A stretch of DNA of 64,000 bases from Cephalotrichum gorgonifer (lineage: Eukaryota > Ascomycota > Sordariomycetes > Microascales > Microascaceae): positions 387,454 to 451,453 of the forward strand of contig ONZQ02000011.1 in assembly GCA_900312665.1 (NCBI GenBank). The letters run 5' to 3'. Below the pieces are notes generated by a model, which saw nothing but the letters and a program-made list of their open reading frames with translations, made no database searches and was not told the DNA's origin. A program made the translations under genes and the position numbers. Shown here piece by piece: positions 10,137-20,891 of this stretch. Numbering within the stretch: the stretch's first letter is position 1; every line of letters begins with the position of its first letter.

Positions 10137-13100
10137 CTAGAAAGTCCCGTCGTTGGCAGATTGCCGAAGATCCGTTATCGAGTTGAGCATCCTAGAAATC
10201 ACGTACACACATTAGCTTCCAACGTCCACTTCATCACGAGGGCTTGCCAAAGAAAAAAAAAACTCACTCCCGGTTCCTCTCCCTCATGTCCATCTCCACG
10301 GCGTCCATCTGCTTCGCCATCACCCTAGCGCTTGCCAGCTATATTCGACAAAAAACAGGTTAGCAAACGACTTCCGCGTCTCCCGCCATCGTATGCAGAA
10401 AGAGGAGTGGGGGGACATCTCGCACCGATGCCAGCGCTCCCGACGAATGATCTTCGTTCTCACCTTCGTCCTCGGCAGTCTCGCTCTCCGCATCCTTCTT
10501 CACCGCAGCGGCCTAGAAGGAAAAAGAAAGTCAGCCCCCCCTTCCCTTCATGAACCTGACTCCACCACCAAAATCGTCAGGACTCACCTTGGCCTCGGCA
10601 ACCTCAAGCTCCTTCACCTTCAGCAACGCCTGCGTCTCCTCAAGCGCCTTCTCAGTCTCCGTCACCTTGGCCTCCGCAGCCTCGAGCTTCTCCTCGATGA
10701 CCTTCACCTTCTTCTGCTCCGCCTCGATGAGCTCCGTCATGGCGTGGTGCATCTCCTCAAAGTCTACCTTCGCCGTCTTCGCCTTGGCCTCGGCCTCAAG
10801 CACGTGCGATTCGAGCTCCTTCTGTGCCATCTCGACATCCGCCTTCAGCGCCGCAACCTCCACCTTCGCCGCCTCAACCTGCTCCTCACGCGCCGCCTTC
10901 TCCGCAGCAAGCTCGCTCCTGAATGCGTCCACCTCGGTGGTGTCGGGCTTGACGTTGCGTGCGCCCTCGAGGTCCGCCTGCGCCATGGCACGAGCCATCT
11001 TCTCGTTGGCGAGCTGCTGGCCTAGCTCCTCCAGGTCCCCCTGAACTGTGGCTAGGGTGGCCTTGGTCGTCTCAAGCTCGGCGGTAGCGGCCTAGGGTGC
11101 GGTTAGACTTTGTCAATTGAAACTTCTCGAGTATTACTCACCTTGTACTTGTTAGCCTCCTGGGTGAGCGTCGTAATCTTCGCCTCATGGTCGGCCGCGA
11201 GCGCACTAAGCGCGTCCGAGTGCGACGACTTGAGCGCACTAATCTTCTCCTCCTGAGAGGCAGCTCCTTGCTCCTTGAGCGCCTCCATGGCCTCCGCGTT
11301 GACCGAGATAAGCTTCTCGACCTCGACCGAATGCGAATCCTCCAGCTCCTTCTTGGCGGCCTCCAATGCGGCAACACCTTGGGCCTGGACCTTCTCGACC
11401 TCCGCCTTGGCGACCTCGAGCTCGCCACGGATTTGCTCGATCTCGGCGACGTTGGCAGTGGCACCGGATTCCGCCGCCTTTACTAGCGCAAGCTCGTGGG
11501 CGGCAAGAGCCTTCTGCATCTCCAGGTCGGCCTTACTCTTCAGCGCTGCGATGGCTTCAGCATGTGAGCCGGCGAGCGCCTCCTCGTGAGAAGAAATGGC
11601 CTTCTGCCTCTCAAACTCGGACTCCGCCTTGAGCGACTCGATAGCCTGTGCATGAGAAGCCGTGAGCGACTCCTCATGGGCCGAGATTGCCTTCTGCTTC
11701 TCGGACTCAGACTCCGCCTTTAGAGACTCGATGGCCTGAGCATGAGCAGCAGTGAGCGTCTCCTCGTGTGCAGAAATAGCCTTCTGCTTCTCCGACTCGA
11801 ACCCGGCCTTTAGTGACTCAATTTCCTGGGCATGAGAGGCAGCGAGGGCCTCCTCACGAGCCGAAATAGCCGCTTGCCTCTCCGACTCGAACTCAGCCTT
11901 GAGCGACTCAATGGCCTGGGCATGGGAGGCAGCTAGAGCCTCCAGCTCCTTGGCCAGGGACGCGTCGCTCTCGCCCTTGAGAATCTCAATCTGCTTCGCG
12001 TGGCTAGCCTTGAGATCGCTCACGCTTGTCTCGATCTCCCCGGCGGCTGTGTTCTTGGCGCCGTTGAGCTCCTCGGCGTGACTGGCCCGCAGCGCGTCGA
12101 GGTCGCTCTGGTACTCCGCCTCCTTCGCCTCGAGCGCGGCAACGGCGGCCTCGAACTCCCTCTTGGAGGCCTCGAGCGCTTGGCTGTGAGATTCCGCGTC
12201 GGCACTGCGGGACTTGGTGAGCTCCTCGTGCTTGGCCTCGAGCTCGGTGAACCTGCGCTTGTAGAAGGCATCGCCGCGGAGGCTCTCAATCTCGTCCTCG
12301 TAGTCCTTAGAGATCTGCTTCAGCTGCTCCTCGTGCTTCCTCATCGTCTCCTTAATGGTGTCGTCCTTGGTGTCGAGCGTGTGTTGGGCAGCGGCAGCCT
12401 TCTCCTCAAGGGCGGCTATGGCCTCCTTCGAGTGCGACAACTCCTGGTTGAGGCTGGCAAGGTCGGATTCAAGGCTGGCGAGCTTCGTCTTGGTGTCGTC
12501 AAGCTCCGCCGTCTTCGCCTGCAACTGAGCCTCCGCCGCCTTGGCAGCCTCTTCAGCGGCCTCGACCTTAGCGGTCAGCTCAGAAACCTGGGCTTCGAGA
12601 GCACTAAGCTTGGAGCCGTGTTCCTCGGAGGCGGCGGCAGCACGGGCGGCGTGGTCGGATTCCAAAGACGCCTGAGATGCAGTCAACTCATCGATCTTTG
12701 CCTGCAGGGCAGCAAGGGCGGCCTCATGATCGGCCTTCAAACCCGCAACAACCTCCTCCTGCTCGGAGGACACTGTGCCGGCCTTCTGGAGCTCGGCCGC
12801 ATGCTTCTCCTCGAGCGCCTGGATGGCGCTCGCATGTTCCTCGACGGCCTTAGTCAGCGCAGACTCAGACTCGCCCAGCTGATCAGCGTGGGAGGCCTCG
12901 AGAGTCTCAATGGTTTGCTTCAGGGTCGCCAGCTCAGTCTCGGCGGCTTCCTTAGCAGCGACGGCGCTGTCATATTCGGCCTTCTGGCTCTCGAGCTCCG
13001 ACTCCGCGGTTTGCAGCTTCTCGCCAGCAGTGGCAACTTGCTCCTCGAGGCCCTCGACGGCGGCCTGGTGCTCAGTCTTCAGCTCGGCGATGAGAGCTGC

Positions 13101-14069
13101 GTGCTCGGTCCGAATGTTCTCCTCGACGGTCTTAATCCCCGAGGCATCATTCTGCAGCTCCTCGCTGAGCTCGCCGATCTTGCCCTCAGAAGTACCGACC
13201 TTCTCCTTGAGTGACTCAATCTCAGCCTCCTTCTCGGCCAGCTTCGCCTTCAGTTCCTCCAACTCCTTAGCAGCCGCCGCAGAAGTAGCGGCGGGCGCAC
13301 GGGCGGTAGGCTTGACGGATGACGACGTGACGCCGGCGGTGGAAAGCCTCTTCTTCGCCTCAGCGACGGCGCCGGTGGCAGTCGGCCTCGTTGCCGTCCG
13401 GGTGGCGGTGCTGGTGGCGGCTCCCGGGCCGGAAGACGCTGTCCTCGTGCCCGTCGCGGCAGCGACTCGCGGGGATGCAGTGGACGACCCAACGGCGGCC
13501 CTTCGGGCGGTGCTAGCGGCCGATGGCGCGGCGGACGTGGTCGGGGCAGTCGAGGTTCGTCGGGACGGAGGCGAGGAGGTCGTGGAGGACCCTGACAGAG
13601 TCGACGTGCGACGGGCGGTCGAGGCCAGGGTGCGCTTCTTGCCCTCATCCTCGGACGCGGAGATGGAGGCCTGAGACCGGTGCGTGGCAGTCGGGGTGGT
13701 GCTGGTGGCTGCCGCCCTGCGGGCGGTCGCCGAGACGGGCGGCCGGGTCGGGGGCTTGCTCAAGCCGCCGGTAGCCCGGGTGGTGGTCGAGGGCGCCGTC
13801 TTGGAAGCAGTCGCGGTGGTGGCGGCAGGGCGGCGGACACCGGTGGTACCGAGCCTACTGGTGGTGGTAGACGTAGTTTTGGCCTTGGGGGCTCCATTGG
13901 CTGCCGATGGCGACGACTTTGGTGCAGCACTCGTCTCAGCAGGGGTAGCTTCAGCGACAGGTTCGGCCGCAGGCTCGGCGATAGGCTCGGGGGTGGGCTC
14001 GACGGCGGCGGGGGTATCAGATGGGGCTTCGTCGTGGCTGACGACCTCGAAGCTCTCGTTGTCGGCCAT
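10137..14069 (-). CDS. Large coiled-coil protein with Ser/Thr/Ala-rich N-terminus
   Basis: Five exons: 11142-14069, 10588-11091, 10426-10512, 10268-10338 and 10137-10191, giving 1214 residues. It starts MADNESFEVV at the ATG 14069. Residues 1-270 are low-complexity, rich in Ser, Thr, Ala, Pro and Arg, with several short basic clusters. From about residue 275 onward almost the whole chain is a Glu/Lys/Ala-rich heptad coiled coil, including an internal 30-residue repeat. The C-terminus is short and conserved-looking, ending SITDLRQSANDGTF. Most introns have clear GTGAGT donors. The third intron uses GTGCGA at 10425; the stronger-looking GTGAGA at 10463 would put the frame into a stop, so exon 3 is the least certain. 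The composition suggests a cytoskeletal or membrane-tethering role, but I do not recognise a named family. Confidence 0.8.
11494..11949 (-). repeat. Five tandem 90-bp units encoding 30-residue coiled-coil repeats
   Basis: In-frame units with consensus EEALAASHAQAIESLKAESESEKQKAISAH (positions given; key residues HAQAIESLKA and KQKAIS). Units 2-4 are nearly identical in protein. Boundaries are approximate. The unit is not a multiple of seven residues, so each copy shifts the heptad register by two. Confidence 0.85.
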
Positions 14070-15856
14070 CTTCACAGTTAGGGGAAGAAGAGAATATTAG
14101 GGAGCTGTGTCGGCCTGTGATAGTTTGGGCCGGTAGTTCAGCGGCGACGGAGGGCCTGCAATGCGCATCACGTCAGTCGCTTGTCCCCAAAATATCCCAC
14201 ACGCCCAGGATCAGCAGCATCGAGAGAGTTTGGGACGAGGTCGACAGCAGCCCTAGAATGCTTCGCGCCATATCTGACGATCGAAGACATCAGTGGCTCA
14301 AACAAGGAGGCCCCAAGCCATTGACCAATAGATTACCTCTTGTCTCTCAGGCTTGGGGTGATGGGGGGTAGGGAGGAGCTCGGAAGGATCGATCCACGAT
14401 AGGTACTTACCGAATTGACTTTGAGGCTGTTCCTTGCCGAAAGCTTGCAGAACGAAACGGCGTATCGACGCGTGTTGAACATGCAAAAGCACGTGCGGGA
14501 ATGGCGAGGGAGGGGGGAAAGGGGAGCAAAGTCGCGGTGCACCAATTGGCTCGTGTTCGGAGTCAAAGGGGGAAACGAAACCAAGAAAGCTTGGGCAAAA
14601 AAATGGAGACAAGACCGTCAATAGAGGGAATGGCAAAGGTGCTCTGGGAATCCCAGTGCAACACAAAAAGGAGAAGCGGGGAAGACACGAGAGGGCGGGC
14701 AAAGCACACTCTCTCTGTTCTCTTTTCGGATCAAGTGCAGAGAGGGAAAGGAGTTTCCAGAATTGAGCGTTGGAACCGGTTAATTCAGGAGATGATGGGG
14801 TGGAAGAAAATCCGAAACCTGGTAGGAGTGTTTGCATACCTTCCTCGAGGTACGAAGTACACACAGGGGGGCCACAACGGGAGGAGCCTAGGTGACAGGT
14901 CCACATTGGCCTTTGGGCAGCTGTGATTGGCAGGTGGGCATGGGTCACCGGGTCACAGGTGCCTGTGTAATATCAGCTCAAAGGTGCGCTACTGAAATGC
15001 GTACCGGGCATCCCCACACCAGACAGGGACAAGGGCACGTCAGGGTCCATCTTTTCTCCACATAAGGTAATTCCAATGTTACTCCGTATGGATACTTAAA
15101 TACTTATTCGCGTCAACGCGCTTCCGTAGTCCTGGGCCGTCCCGTTGAAGCTCAAGCAGGAAGCATGAAACACCTTTATCTTAACATCTTCCATGGAACG
15201 TCCGTCAAACGTCGTCTCAAATATACGACCAAGTTCAAGCGCCCGCCAAAATTCCCGCCGGTTGTGTTATATCCCGGTTCTTATGATCGGCGTGGTCCAT
15301 GCAAGCTGCAGCTAAGAGCTACATACTTGTGGGCATACATATCGGCGACGAGAAGAAAACATACTTGCCAAGCACACTGTCAACATATTAGAGAGGAGAA
15401 CGAGATCAAGCCAATGCACAATCAAAGCCACCTCGTCGAATATGCAGACTGCACATGTATATGCAGCTCGAAACTCGTAGTGTGATGCTGACGCCGGTTA
15501 TCTTAAACACCCGGCGCCACGATATTAGCTCCCAAGCCCAAGCTCTCACCCAGCTCGGGAAATGCGACCGATTGGTCCGAGATGCGGCCCCCTTGGTCGA
15601 CTTCGGCACTCTCTTCATATTCCTGTTCTGTTCGCACGCGTCGCTGCTCGCGTCTGGCCACAATAACGATACCTTGCTTAAAGGTGCGCGATGCGACTAA
15701 CTAAATCCGCTCGAGTCGCCGCGCAACCTCTGAGGCAGACGGATGCCTCACAAGGATAGGAAACAAGTAGACAGGGTTGTAGAACATCTGCTAATGGTTG
15801 GCTATTCCCCGTCGCCGGCGTACCCGCGCAAACTCCAAGAGCCGATCCCACACAAC
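14070..15856. other. Intergenic region upstream of the coiled-coil gene
   Basis: 1.8 kb. The first kilobase upstream of 14069 is the coiled-coil promoter side. A motif ACTCCGTA occurs at about 15081. Open frames at 14298-14948 and 15165-15700 have no coding signature or splice partners. No gene supported. Confidence 0.55.
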
Positions 15857-16279
15857 TCATCCATAGGCATTTGGGAATGGCACGGGGTACACCCTCCCGT
15901 AATCGTCTGTCAGGGTCGTAATGCGATAGTCCTCCATCCAATCCGGGATGATCAAGCGACCATCGAATGGGACCTGGTTCTGAATTCTGGCGGACCGCCT
16001 CGGTGTGTTCTTCGGGAGCGGTGAAGCCTTCTGGATTGGTCGGGAGCTCGCTACCTTTGTACCATGGCCACTTTTGGCCTTCGCCTGATCGTTAGATTCG
16101 CCCGACGCCCTCTTGTCTGGGGGTGGGTTTCTGGCCATGACTCTCCCCGGCTGATTCCCCGGTGCTCCTATGTCTTTTCCTAGCCCCATCTGTCCTACAA
16201 CGTCCGCTGCCCCATTCTCGGTCGGCGAGGGCGAAAGTCCGGACATAACCTGGCCGTCGCGTGTGGGCGTCGGGGCCAT
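15857..16279 (-). CDS. 140-codon frame directly downstream of, and in frame with, the 16319-17047 gene
   Basis: It opens with a near-ideal start context (gccaccATGg) and ends in TGA at 15857. The product is basic and Pro/Ser-rich, with a run of basic residues (PRRSARIQNQ) and a tail DGRLIIPDWMEDYRITTLTDDYGRVY. It is in the same frame as the upstream gene; only one stop (TAG at 16319-16321) and 13 sense codons separate them. It may be the C-terminal part of that protein reached by readthrough, by an unrecognised intron, or lost through a nonsense mutation. It may instead be an independent small gene. No family recognised. Confidence 0.45.
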   Translation of the reverse strand: MAPTPTRDGQVMSGLSPSPTENGAADVVGQMGLGKDIGAPGNQPGRVMARNPPPDKRASGESNDQAKAKSGHGTKVASSRPIQKASPLPKNTPRRSARIQNQVPFDGRLIIPDWMEDYRITTLTDDYGRVYPVPFPNAYG

Positions 16280-16318
16280 GGTGGCAGGAGATCCGATCGC
16301 AAATGCTGGTCCTGACCG

Positions 16319-17047
16319 CTAGCCAGACTGCGAACCCGCGTCCTCCTCCTCCTCCTCCTCTTTCATCATGGCTTCCTCCCGCCTCACAATAGCATCCAGT
16401 GCACCCCGAACCCTCTTCCTCAGCGCCTCAATGACACCCTCCAACCACTCCTTACTCCCCACCTCAGCCTCAAACCCATCCTCCGGCTCATCGTCCCCGC
16501 CCCCAGTTACCGCATTGAGCCTCTTCATCCACTCCAGGGTCCTTAAAACCACGTCCAACATAGTCTTCGTGAACGTACCCTTCTCCTCTTCCCCCTCCCT
16601 CGCGCTCTCAAAAGCCGCTTTGATGATCGCGATGCAAGTCGGGAGCATAAAGTCTTGGATTTCCCCCCGCCGCACAACGGCCCTCTCCCCATCATCCTCC
16701 CCGTCGCATACATCGTCGAGTATCTTCCCTACCTCATCAAAGGCCATCTGGAAGACCCGCTTCTCCTTAAAGAAGTACTTAGTCTGCCCGGTGAGGTTCG
16801 GGGCCTTGGGGGCATGGTCTGCAATATTGCGCCGGATGTACAGGAGGTACTTCCACAGGGACCGGCCCAGTCGTGTGCGAGGGCATCCTGCCTTGAGAGC
16901 CGAGACCCAGTCGCCTTCACCCATGAGACTGTGAAGGTCCTCAAAACATCCTGTTGAAAAGGAGACGACGCTTTGGTCCGCTGCGTCTTCGGGGGGGTCG
17001 AAGCGCGAGCTTCTGAGGGAGCCGTTCGGCGCCATATTGTTTCTCAT
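16319..17047 (-). CDS. Unknown protein, helical, with Glu-rich C-terminus
   Basis: 242 codons from ATG 17047; a second in-frame ATG at 17035 (caatATGgcg) is equally possible. The chain is charged and largely helical by composition, with MLPTCIAIIKAAFESARE and TMLDVVLRTLEWMKRL segments. It ends in a run of six Glu, Asp, and GSQSG. No signal peptide or membrane segment. It has no recognised domain. It ends at a TAG beyond which the frame stays open for another 153 codons. It is divergent from the gene at 17604, sharing about 560 bp of promoter. Confidence 0.65.
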   Translation of the reverse strand: MRNNMAPNGSLRSSRFDPPEDAADQSVVSFSTGCFEDLHSLMGEGDWVSALKAGCPRTRLGRSLWKYLLYIRRNIADHAPKAPNLTGQTKYFFKEKRVFQMAFDEVGKILDDVCDGEDDGERAVVRRGEIQDFMLPTCIAIIKAAFESAREGEEEKGTFTKTMLDVVLRTLEWMKRLNAVTGGGDDEPEDGFEAEVGSKEWLEGVIEALRKRVRGALDAIVRREEAMMKEEEEEEDAGSQSG

Positions 17048-17603
17048 GTGATGTCCCGTGGAGTGGGTAAGGGCGTTGCTTATCCACTAGAGGCGTTGAG
17101 CTGGCTGGGTTTGATCAAGCTTGGCACAACGAGTAGCCGGGAGAGGTTAACGGAAGAAACGCAATTGACACCCGACGGTGAGCTATTGTTTCGGTCTGTG
17201 CTCCAAGTTTGGGATTTGATAAGACCGACCGCCGCCGCTAAAACGTTGAAGACGCCGACGCCGACGACCCACCGACTTGGTAATGTAACAAAACAGCCGC
17301 GATTACTAACCGTACATCCGAATGATACACAAGACGGAAGGAGCCATGTTGACGACGGTTTCTATTACCTTCCCGAAGCCGGACGAGGCGGACTTACTTC
17401 CGCATGTGTGAATGTCGGGCGACGGATGCCGGAGTTTAGTCAGCTGGATGATGCAGTCCACCCCACCCCAGCTGCAACCTGAGTGACGACTATAGACTTC
17501 CTTCCAAAGAGAGCATGCGATATATCATCCCCCCTGGGCTCCCCAAATATCCGAGTATAATGTCCCAAGAAAATTTTGAACAGTTCAGTGGCAACTCTAA
17601 ACC
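17048..17603. other. Divergent promoter region
   Basis: 556 bp between two start codons that point away from each other. An open frame covering 16973-17482 on the plus strand overlaps the start of the minus-strand gene and is judged a shadow. No clear TATA box. Confidence 0.5.
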
Positions 17604-18659
17604 ATGACCGAGGAAGGGCGCACCGTCGGCCTCATGAGCCTGCCCCTCGAGATCCGCGACCAGATCCTCCAGGAAGCCATATCTCATCCCCGCCCTGCCC
17701 CGCGCTCCCCCTCGACTTGTATGAAGGACTGGTACGAGTGGGACCACAGCTTCCAGTATACGAGAAAAATCTTCGTCGAGAAATCGGACCCGGGCCTGGG
17801 CCGTGACCAGAATCTCACGGCCGCCTCGCTTCGCCTGACGAGTCGCCAGCTGCGCGCCGAGACGCAGTACCTGGTCAACCGGGTCGAGCCGGAGCTGGAT
17901 GTCATGTTCCTGAATTCCTGCGGCATCTTCGCCACCTGGCTGTGCCGCCCGTTCCCGCGGGCGAAAGTTGTCGACAAGCTCCGGGTGCGGGTGCGGGCCT
18001 TCGACGCCCCGTTCGACGACATGGATCCCATGTTTCGCGCTCGGGACACCATGGCGAGGATCGGAGGCGAAGGGGTAGCCCTAGAAACACATCTGGACAT
18101 AGCGTCGTTATTATCGCAGTACCTTGCACACGCATGCTCCGGAGTTAACCCTCGTGACGGCGGCCCGGGCCAGCGCTGGGAGGTCCCCATGAAAGCCGCA
18201 CCGGCAACTGCCATCCTCCTCAACTGCGTCACCATCCGCTCCGTCGTCATAGACGTCGAGGCGCCGGACATGGACCCTAGGCCCCGCGTGGACGACAGGG
18301 GAGATGCGTTCGGGAATATCGTCTTTGGGGGGAGCGACGAGTGGCCGAGTTTCGTCCAGAGGCCCAGTGGCGCCGAAAATGCCCGGTATGGACCGGCTCA
18401 TAAGCTCGCGGTGTTCATTGTTGATATTCTCCGGTGGACCCTGGCATCCTTCGTGACCACCCGTGCTTCATACATGGTCATGGCCGTGGGCAAGTACGAG
18501 ATCCGGGTTAATGGGGCACATCTGGAACGGATTGATGTTGGCCAATACTATAAGGAGGCGAGGGCCGCTGCACTGCGTAAGGTGGGGGATGGCCCCACTC
18601 CACCAGATGTCACCTGGCTCTTACAGACAGGTGAAAAGAGGCGCTTGGGCGGGATATAG
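17604..18659 (+). CDS. Unknown protein with F-box-like N-terminal motif
   Basis: Intronless, 351 residues from ATG 17604 (taaaccATGacc). The N-terminus reads LMSLPLEIRDQILQEA, the form typical of fungal F-box-like proteins, followed by LTAASLRLTSRQLRAETQYL, in which a 'reached by conserved Leu/Arg' helix follows. Such proteins usually recruit substrates to SCF ubiquitin ligases, but here only the motif supports that. The rest (residues 100-351) is a mixed alpha/beta chain with no recognised fold. It ends at TAG 18657-18659; in-frame sequence after it stays open for only about 25 codons. A 171-codon frame overlapping its 3' end (18463-18978) is probably a shadow, though its last third has some protein-like character. 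Confidence 0.65.
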   Translation: MTEEGRTVGLMSLPLEIRDQILQEAISHPRPAPRSPSTCMKDWYEWDHSFQYTRKIFVEKSDPGLGRDQNLTAASLRLTSRQLRAETQYLVNRVEPELDVMFLNSCGIFATWLCRPFPRAKVVDKLRVRVRAFDAPFDDMDPMFRARDTMARIGGEGVALETHLDIASLLSQYLAHACSGVNPRDGGPGQRWEVPMKAAPATAILLNCVTIRSVVIDVEAPDMDPRPRVDDRGDAFGNIVFGGSDEWPSFVQRPSGAENARYGPAHKLAVFIVDILRWTLASFVTTRASYMVMAVGKYEIRVNGAHLERIDVGQYYKEARAAALRKVGDGPTPPDVTWLLQTGEKRRLGGI

Positions 18660-19763
18660 TTCAAATGTTGGAAGGGGCTCTTGTCATATCCCGCCCATGA
18701 GCGCAGGCCCTTTCGTCGGTGCTCGTAAAAGCAAGCGGCAGACTCGACCAGCGGGCCACTTCCGAGATACCGAAACGCCGTGGGCGCACGCTTGGCAAAA
18801 CATGGATAGCGAAGGAGACGGGTGGAGTCTCTTTCCTGGCTACGACTTCGGTGTCGGCTGCTATGTGAAGAAACATGGTGCTCCCAGCTATGACCGCAAT
18901 GATCCAAGAAGTCTGAGTGTTTGTGAGCAGGGCAAGAATGGGTTGCAGCTACTATCCTGTCTTCAATCTGTTATGTAGAGATACATGCTAGTGTGCAGTG
19001 GAATCTCTGCCTCTACCTCTGCTAGGGCGTCTGGATTCCACGATATGGCCTCGAGGTTGGCTCCTACGCCCAAGTTTGATAGTATGGTCGTTGTCACATG
19101 CAAGTATCGAACCTGCTCCAGTCACTCTTTTGGCAACTAACTACTCCAGAAAGGACCCCCAAGGCATACATTGCCCCAGTCCTGTATTAACATTTCCACA
19201 TTAAGAAAGAACCCCCCTTCCTCGCCCTTGCCCCCTTCTCTTTGACCTACATACGACTCAAAGTCTTTCACACCAATAGTGTCTTGTTTTGAACTCTCGA
19301 ACCAGCTAAGTGTGCACCAGTTATCAAAGAACCTTACTCCACGGAAACACGTGCGAAAAGTATGAAAGGCAGTCCAAGAAGCTACTCCAGTCCAGCACCA
19401 GCAGTCTCACAACAAAACACCTAGTCCATGATCATTTTCTCGCGCTCTTCCCCTACATATACTCCTCGAACTTCCTTCTTCCTCTTCAAAGCTCCTTTCT
19501 CACTGGACTTCCTTCATTCTCCGCGAAGCTCCTTCTACAGTCTCCAACCTGGCGCACATTTTCTCCCATCGATTTCTCTCAAGAGAGAGCACCCATCAAA
19601 ATTAGGTTCGGGGTCCCAAAAACAACAACTCAGATCCCATCGCGCCTGCCCTCATATACCCTCAAATCTATTTCACATAGTCTTCAACTCGAATCACACG
19701 TCACATCCAGGGGACAGGGGAAAGGGGAAAGGGCCACGGTTGGATCACCCTACATTCGCAACA
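18660..19763. other. Intergenic and long leader region
   Basis: 1.1 kb. The last 340 bp before 19764 are open in frame with the next gene but are CT-rich leader in character, not coding. No other gene supported. Confidence 0.5.
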
Positions 19764-20891
19764 ATGTATTCACCTCTCGCAAAAGCCCATCTTACTAGTC
19801 TCCTTGTCGAATCGGAGCGATATCTCAGGGTCCACCAAGACTCTAGCCACACTATGGAAAACATGATCCGCGACCCGGTGACCTGGGAGCTCTGCCAACA
19901 CTTGTACATCGAGGAGCGAAGCGAGTGGCCCGATATCCTCGCCGAGGCCCGGCGCCAAATGCACCAGGCCGGGGCAGCGACTGCGCTCGTCGCCTTGGGC
20001 AAATCCCGCGATGATCAGAGCGAGGTCCACGACGACCAGGGAAACTTCTATGACGACCATGCAGCCATCGATATCCAGAGCAGCGCCACCAACGAGCCAA
20101 CCCAGGGCCAGGACCTAGCCACGTCGGACTCCGACTCCGACGAAGACTCACCCTCTTCCCCCCTGGGAAGCAGCGCCACCACCGACGCCACAGACCCCGA
20201 AGACGACGACGGCTGGGAGGACCTAGAGGACGACCTCCAGGAAGAAGCCCTGACCTTCTACCGCCTCCTCTCAGACCACTTCTCCTACGCGTTCGCCGAC
20301 GCCAACCGCTTCGCAGCCATCCAGGACGACCGCCTTGCGGCCAGCCAGGCCCGCTGGCGCCACGAGAGACCAAATACCCGGCCGGAGCGCTGGGGCTCGC
20401 TCCTGCGCTTCGAGGTGTCCTCGCTCCCCGAGGCCGTGGCGCCCTCAAGAGGGTCTCAGGGGAGGCTGGGGATGCGGAGGAGCGGGTACGGTGGGGCCCA
20501 GGAGATCTTTCTGCGGGCCGGTGAGGTGTTGGGTTTTAACGAGGAGGTGTTCGAGGAGGACAAGAACGAGCGCGCGGAGCGCGAGAGGCGCGAGAGTGAG
20601 AGGATGGATTGGGAGAATGGCACGGCGAATATGTGGGACCTCGAGTTCGAGGAGGGAATGATCGAGAGCGACTTTAACGACATTGTCGAGCGCGGGTTCG
20701 ACGAGGGTATCATCAACACCGGGTGCGATGACACCACCGACGACGAGTCCGAGCCCCACGATCCCGGCAGCGACAACGGCGACTCAGACGACACGCTTGA
20801 ATACGGCCCCGACCCGGACATCCTCGGCGACGAGCTCAGCGACGACCAAGACGAGGACATGGTCGACGTCGGATTCGCCGATCACAGCTAG
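19764..20891 (+). CDS. Acidic unknown protein
   Basis: 375 residues from ATG 19764 (gcaacaATGtat). The first 80 residues are helical and ordered-looking (HLTSLLVESERYLRVHQDSS, ELCQHLYIEERSEWPDILAE). A Ser/Asp-rich acidic linker is followed by a second helical block around residues 155-250, then a long Asp/Glu-rich tail. No membrane segment or recognised domain. The frame ends at TAG 20889-20891 but the same frame continues open for 74 codons with the same acidic composition. Low-complexity acidic proteins of this kind are often nuclear or histone-associated; that is only a guess. Confidence 0.7.
   Translation: MYSPLAKAHLTSLLVESERYLRVHQDSSHTMENMIRDPVTWELCQHLYIEERSEWPDILAEARRQMHQAGAATALVALGKSRDDQSEVHDDQGNFYDDHAAIDIQSSATNEPTQGQDLATSDSDSDEDSPSSPLGSSATTDATDPEDDDGWEDLEDDLQEEALTFYRLLSDHFSYAFADANRFAAIQDDRLAASQARWRHERPNTRPERWGSLLRFEVSSLPEAVAPSRGSQGRLGMRRSGYGGAQEIFLRAGEVLGFNEEVFEEDKNERAERERRESERMDWENGTANMWDLEFEEGMIESDFNDIVERGFDEGIINTGCDDTTDDESEPHDPGSDNGDSDDTLEYGPDPDILGDELSDDQDEDMVDVGFADHS

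Noticed and set aside
14298..14948. 216-codon minus-strand frame upstream of the coiled-coil gene
   Set aside because: Low-complexity, Pro/Phe/Ser-rich composition typical of translated purine-rich promoter DNA; no motif.
18463..18978. 171-codon frame overlapping the end of the F-box-like gene
   Set aside because: Its first half is the shifted shadow of a better frame. The last third looks slightly protein-like, but I find no splice pair that joins it in phase.
19428..19763. 112-codon in-frame N-terminal extension of the acidic protein
   Set aside because: CT-rich leader composition, and the ATG at 19764 has a better context.
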